A DNA stretch of 64,000 nucleotides from Paramecium sonneborni (Eukaryota > Ciliophora > Oligohymenophorea > Peniculida > Parameciidae), in assembly GCA_905182985.1 (NCBI GenBank), contig CAJJDN010000015.1, positions 720,472 through 784,471 on the forward strand. Direction: 5' to 3'. The notes under the pieces are model-generated. The model was not told the origin of the DNA and did not search any database. It was given only the letters and a program-made list of their open reading frames with translations. Shown piece by piece: positions 60,857-64,000 of this stretch. The stretch's first letter is position 1, and each line of letters opens with the position of its first letter. The translations under genes and the position numbers were made by a program.

Positions 60857-62353
60857 ATGAGTAAATTATCATAGGTTTTGAAATCTCATACAGATGTTAA
60901 TGGAGTCACACTTTTTGATCACATTAATACCTTTATTAATGAAGTTTTGTAAAGTAATCATAAGGATATGAATTCAATTGAACTGTTATCAGATTTCACT
61001 AAAAAAAATAGATTTCTATTCAAACAATTGTCATCTGAAAGTGAAGTAAATAATCTTAGAGATAAAATACCTGAATTTGCTGATTGGGTAAAAAGAGTTT
61101 CACAATTACTAAAAGTATAATAGCTATTGAATTGTAGGGATAAGCAGTTGCATAAATGCCTACTATATTATAAGACTTTGTTGCTTCTGCTAGATTATTA
61201 GAAGCTGCAGGATATGGATTTGGTGAAGAAGAAACATATTAGATTCAATTAAGCATAAAGTAATTAAGCGTAATTATTAATATCTATTTTCAGATTGAAA
61301 CTAATGCAACTGAAATGACATTCTTTGGAAAAATATTATGTAGAAATTCAGATTATTATGTTGCCAGAGGAGTAGTACCTAAATTACCAACTGATTATTT
61401 AGCATCTAATGCTGAACCTAGAGGAGATGGAGTTAATTATTATACTTTCTGGGTTACTAATGATAGTAATTATTTTCAATTTATCAATAGTCTTGACTGA
61501 TTGGAATGAATTACCACTAGTGACTCCAGAATAAATTAAAGTAGCTAGAGAAATTAAATATGTTTGTACGGGTAATTTAAATCAAGAATTAAAAACATAT
61601 CCTCCTTTTCCTGGAAAAGAAAAACATTATTTAAAGGCATAATTAGTTAGAATTTTACATTCTAATTTAATTGCACCTAAAGGATTATATTAATAAAAGG
61701 AAGATAATCGTAAACTTATTTCTTATTTATTTAGCTAAGGAATTGGAATTTGTAGAAGAATTCAAAATTCCTGAATTTGCTGAATTATAAAATCCAGATA
61801 GTTGGGTTCACGTTCCTGCATAAATTTTAAAATAAGGAAGGATTACATTATATACAGATGGATTATCTGAAGAAGCTAAAAATGCTTTACTTGAAGCTAA
61901 TCCTGATATTGATAGTGAAACTACAAGATTAAAAGGTATAGCTGAAGATCGTCCACTTGAACCATTCTATTAAAGTAATTGGTTAATTAAAACTGTTGGA
62001 GATTAAATGATTTATAATCCTAAAGACGATAATTCTGGAAATAATGTTTATGCAACTGTCATTCTTAAAAATTATACATGGAGTGGTGCTGTAACTGTTG
62101 CTAATGTAATTTTTATTCTAATTTTTATTAGTAAAATCAATGGGCCTTTTTTTATGTTGGGTATGGATTCAAAGATACATAAGCAGCTTATGTTCCTATT
62201 CAAAACAATGATTTATAATTAGAACCAGAAGATAAATAAGAATTTCCTGAACCAAATCCTAAAAATCCACCTAAACCTCCTGAACCAGAAAAAGTTGAAG
62301 GATAAGAGGGATAGGATGGCCAAGACTAATAAGCAGATCAAGAAGATTAATGA
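60857..62353 (+). CDS. Radial spoke head protein RSPH4A/RSPH6A (RSP4/6) family
   Basis: Five introns of 23-26 nt give 457 aa. Signatures: AGYGFGEEETYQIQLSI, TEMTFFGKILCRNSDYYVAR, EPRGDGVNYYTFWVTNDILT, PPFPGKEKHYLKAQLVRI, DNSGNNVYATVILKNYTW and the C-terminal NQWAFFYVGYGFK, all conserved in RSP4/6. The protein ends in an acidic P/Q tail (EPNPKNPPKPPEPEKVEGQE). RSP4/6 proteins form the radial spoke head in 9+2 cilia and help control dynein. It starts 26 bp after the CDK stop on the same strand. Confidence 0.94.
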
Positions 62354-62830
62354 TTTACAAATATGGCAATTCAATATCAATACAATATTGTATTCTCATT
62401 TTACCATTCATTACTTTATTTTTTCTAGTTCCATTTTATTTTTTAAACTCTTTTTTTTATTAATTCTATCTCTAATCTGTTTAATTATAAGTCTTTTATT
62501 TAAAATTGTTTTCTCGTTTAAATTGATTAAAGCATCATTTATATATACATTTTTAATATTAATAAAATAGGTTCTCTTTTCTCTCAATTCAATTTTTTAA
62601 ATACCCATTACACACTTTCTCTATTTGATACATTTTTATAGTTGAATTATCAACATTTTTTAATACATTGTCTTCTAATATTCATTTAATTACTTTTATT
62701 AAATAAATTTATATAGTTATAAAAACTTTACTCATTTTCTATTTTATTGAAAATATTTTAGCTTTTTTAATATTCATGTAGATTTTGTTTTAATTTAAAA
62801 TTCAGTATAAATTGAATTACATATAATTGA
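62354..62830. other. Intergenic region between convergent genes, nothing recognised
   Basis: T-rich and A-rich runs only; the + strand open frame at 62295-62570 in the standard code is an out-of-frame shadow and noncoding continuation. Confidence 0.55.
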
Positions 62831-63804
62831 TCACAAAACTTCTAATGGAATTCCATGTTGTCTCTCTAAATAATCCATGACTGGTGTTGTTAGTAATGCT
62901 TAGAATAAGAATTAACAAAATCTCATCTACCAACCAGCATAAAAACTAGGTATTCCTTTTTCTAAATACACTTTTTTAAATGCATTCCAAATTGATAGAT
63001 GTTTTATTTAATGATTATTTTCCATTTAAAATTATGTTTTAATCATATCAAACGGTTATACAATTATGATATTAGGAATTGCTGTTAAAATAGAGCATAA
63101 GATAATCTCTTAAAATGTTAATTTTTATGATGGACGTTCTTTGAAATAATATCTAACTCTATGATCCCAATATAAATAATTTGTCCAAGAAACAACTTAT
63201 TTTAATACCATGACTTCCATTCCAGTAAATAAATCTCTAGTGAATCCTTTTATTCCTCCATCATGTTACCACATATATTTTAGAACTACAAATGTATCTA
63301 TAATCTACCTGATTTAGATTATGATTGAGTCATTAATTGACATTTAACTCTTTCAAATGGACAAGTTACAATAGATTCAAATAAAGCTATTGTTATTCCT
63401 GCCAATCCTTTATGAAGTGCAGGAGCAGACACTTTTATTTTTGTAGGTAAAATTTCCATATAAAACTTAGGAATAAAAATCATCATAGGCCATCTAAATA
63501 TACTTCAAAATTTACCTATAGTATTATTTAAATAATTAAATGCCTATTTATGATGAGAACCCTGCAAATATTCCACGAAATATTCCATTTCGGTAGTAAC
63601 TTTCAAGAAATAACTATCATTACTCTAAATGCTTACTTGTTTGAAATTGTTATTTTAAGAAGCTTAGATCAAAGTCTTAAAGCGATCAAAGAAATGATCC
63701 ATTGGTAAACCTAAGACTGCTCTTGACACTCCTATTAGTTGTGTCTCGATTATTGGTTTTAAAACTTCTTTGCCCTTATAAATCCATTAAGTTGTTTCAG
63801 ACAT
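62831..63804 (-). CDS. Mitochondrial carrier family (SLC25) transporter
   Basis: Starts MSETTQWIYKGKEVLKPIIE. The three-fold signature P-x-(D/E)-x-x-(K/R) is visible three times, each in a carrier-like context: LGLPMDHFFDRFKTLIQ, TCPFERVKCQLMTQ and VQPFDMIKTQFQM. The C-terminus is GIPSFYAGWQMRFCQFLFQA then LERQHGIPLEVL. A 23-nt intron lies at 63614-63636; other small introns in the middle were not fully resolved. Carriers of this fold move metabolites across the inner mitochondrial membrane; the substrate cannot be read from what I see. The first signature has Asp-His-x-x-Asp-Arg, slightly atypical. Confidence 0.85.
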
Positions 63805-64000
63805 ATTATTTAAACCATTTAATCATTATAAAATTACAGCTTATACTCAACTAAGTGCGCACTAAATTACATAATGTGGATAGATGTTGTAATTTTAATC
63901 AAAAACATGATGCATTATTTAATTATCAATTAATGGTAAAATTTTGAAAACTTATAAAATATAATAATTTTATTTAATTAATTTATTTACTATTATTCTA
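63805..64000. other. Upstream region of carrier gene to window end
   Basis: AT-rich, no gene seen within the window. Confidence 0.4.

Noticed and set aside
62295..62570. Standard-code + strand ORF of 91 codons after the radial spoke gene
   Set aside because: Its first part is out of frame with the acidic RSPH4/6 tail and its second part is T-rich intergenic sequence.

Overview
The window looks like a macronuclear chromosome segment from a ciliate of the Paramecium type. It is very AT-rich. Long reading frames appear only when TAA and TAG are read as glutamine and TGA is the sole stop. The genes carry very short GT...AG introns, mostly 19 to 35 nt, and removing them restores frame. Neighbouring genes are usually tens to a few hundred bases apart, on both strands. 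Frames read with the standard code are misleading here. All calls below use the ciliate code and hand-placed introns; in most spliced models the total exon length is divisible by three.

Layout. 0-5 kb: a truncated coiled-coil gene, a small unknown gene and a long coiled-coil gene. 5-15.4 kb: a Cid1/TUTase-like nucleotidyltransferase, a membrane-anchored alpha/beta hydrolase, a ULK-like kinase, a Tubby-domain protein, exosome subunit Csl4 and an Oxa1/YidC insertase. 15.8-31 kb: a large TPR protein, a minimal HP1-like chromo/chromoshadow protein, RPS18, an unknown gene, an ATG1/ULK-like kinase with a long C-terminal region, a WBP4-like zinc-finger protein, a FCP/SCP phosphatase, RPL10 and a secreted or surface protein. 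31-43 kb: a pseudokinase-like protein with a UAA-encoded polyglutamine tract, the PP2A scaffold subunit A, and two paralogous coiled-coil genes on either side of an outer-dynein-arm docking-complex gene. 46-56 kb: Ubc13, an ankyrin-bromodomain fusion, a SHIPPO-repeat protein, a PGxY/EF-hand-like protein and a Nup93/Nic96-like nucleoporin. 56-64 kb: DPY30, a cysteine-rich surface protein, a candidate telomerase RNA gene, a PSTAIRE cyclin-dependent kinase, radial spoke protein RSPH4/6 and a mitochondrial carrier.

Most exciting observation: at about 58,998-59,213 a GC-richer block lies between two genes. It contains CAACCCCAAA about 40 nt from the 5' arm of a long-range helix, several local hairpins, and a perfect 11-bp terminal hairpin followed by T residues. 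This is the organisation expected of a ciliate telomerase RNA.

Quality note: three single-N positions (7323, 44992, 49445) each sit between two essentially identical direct copies of 1.14-1.18 kb. These are best explained as unmerged contig overlaps. They create false second copies of genes and gene ends.
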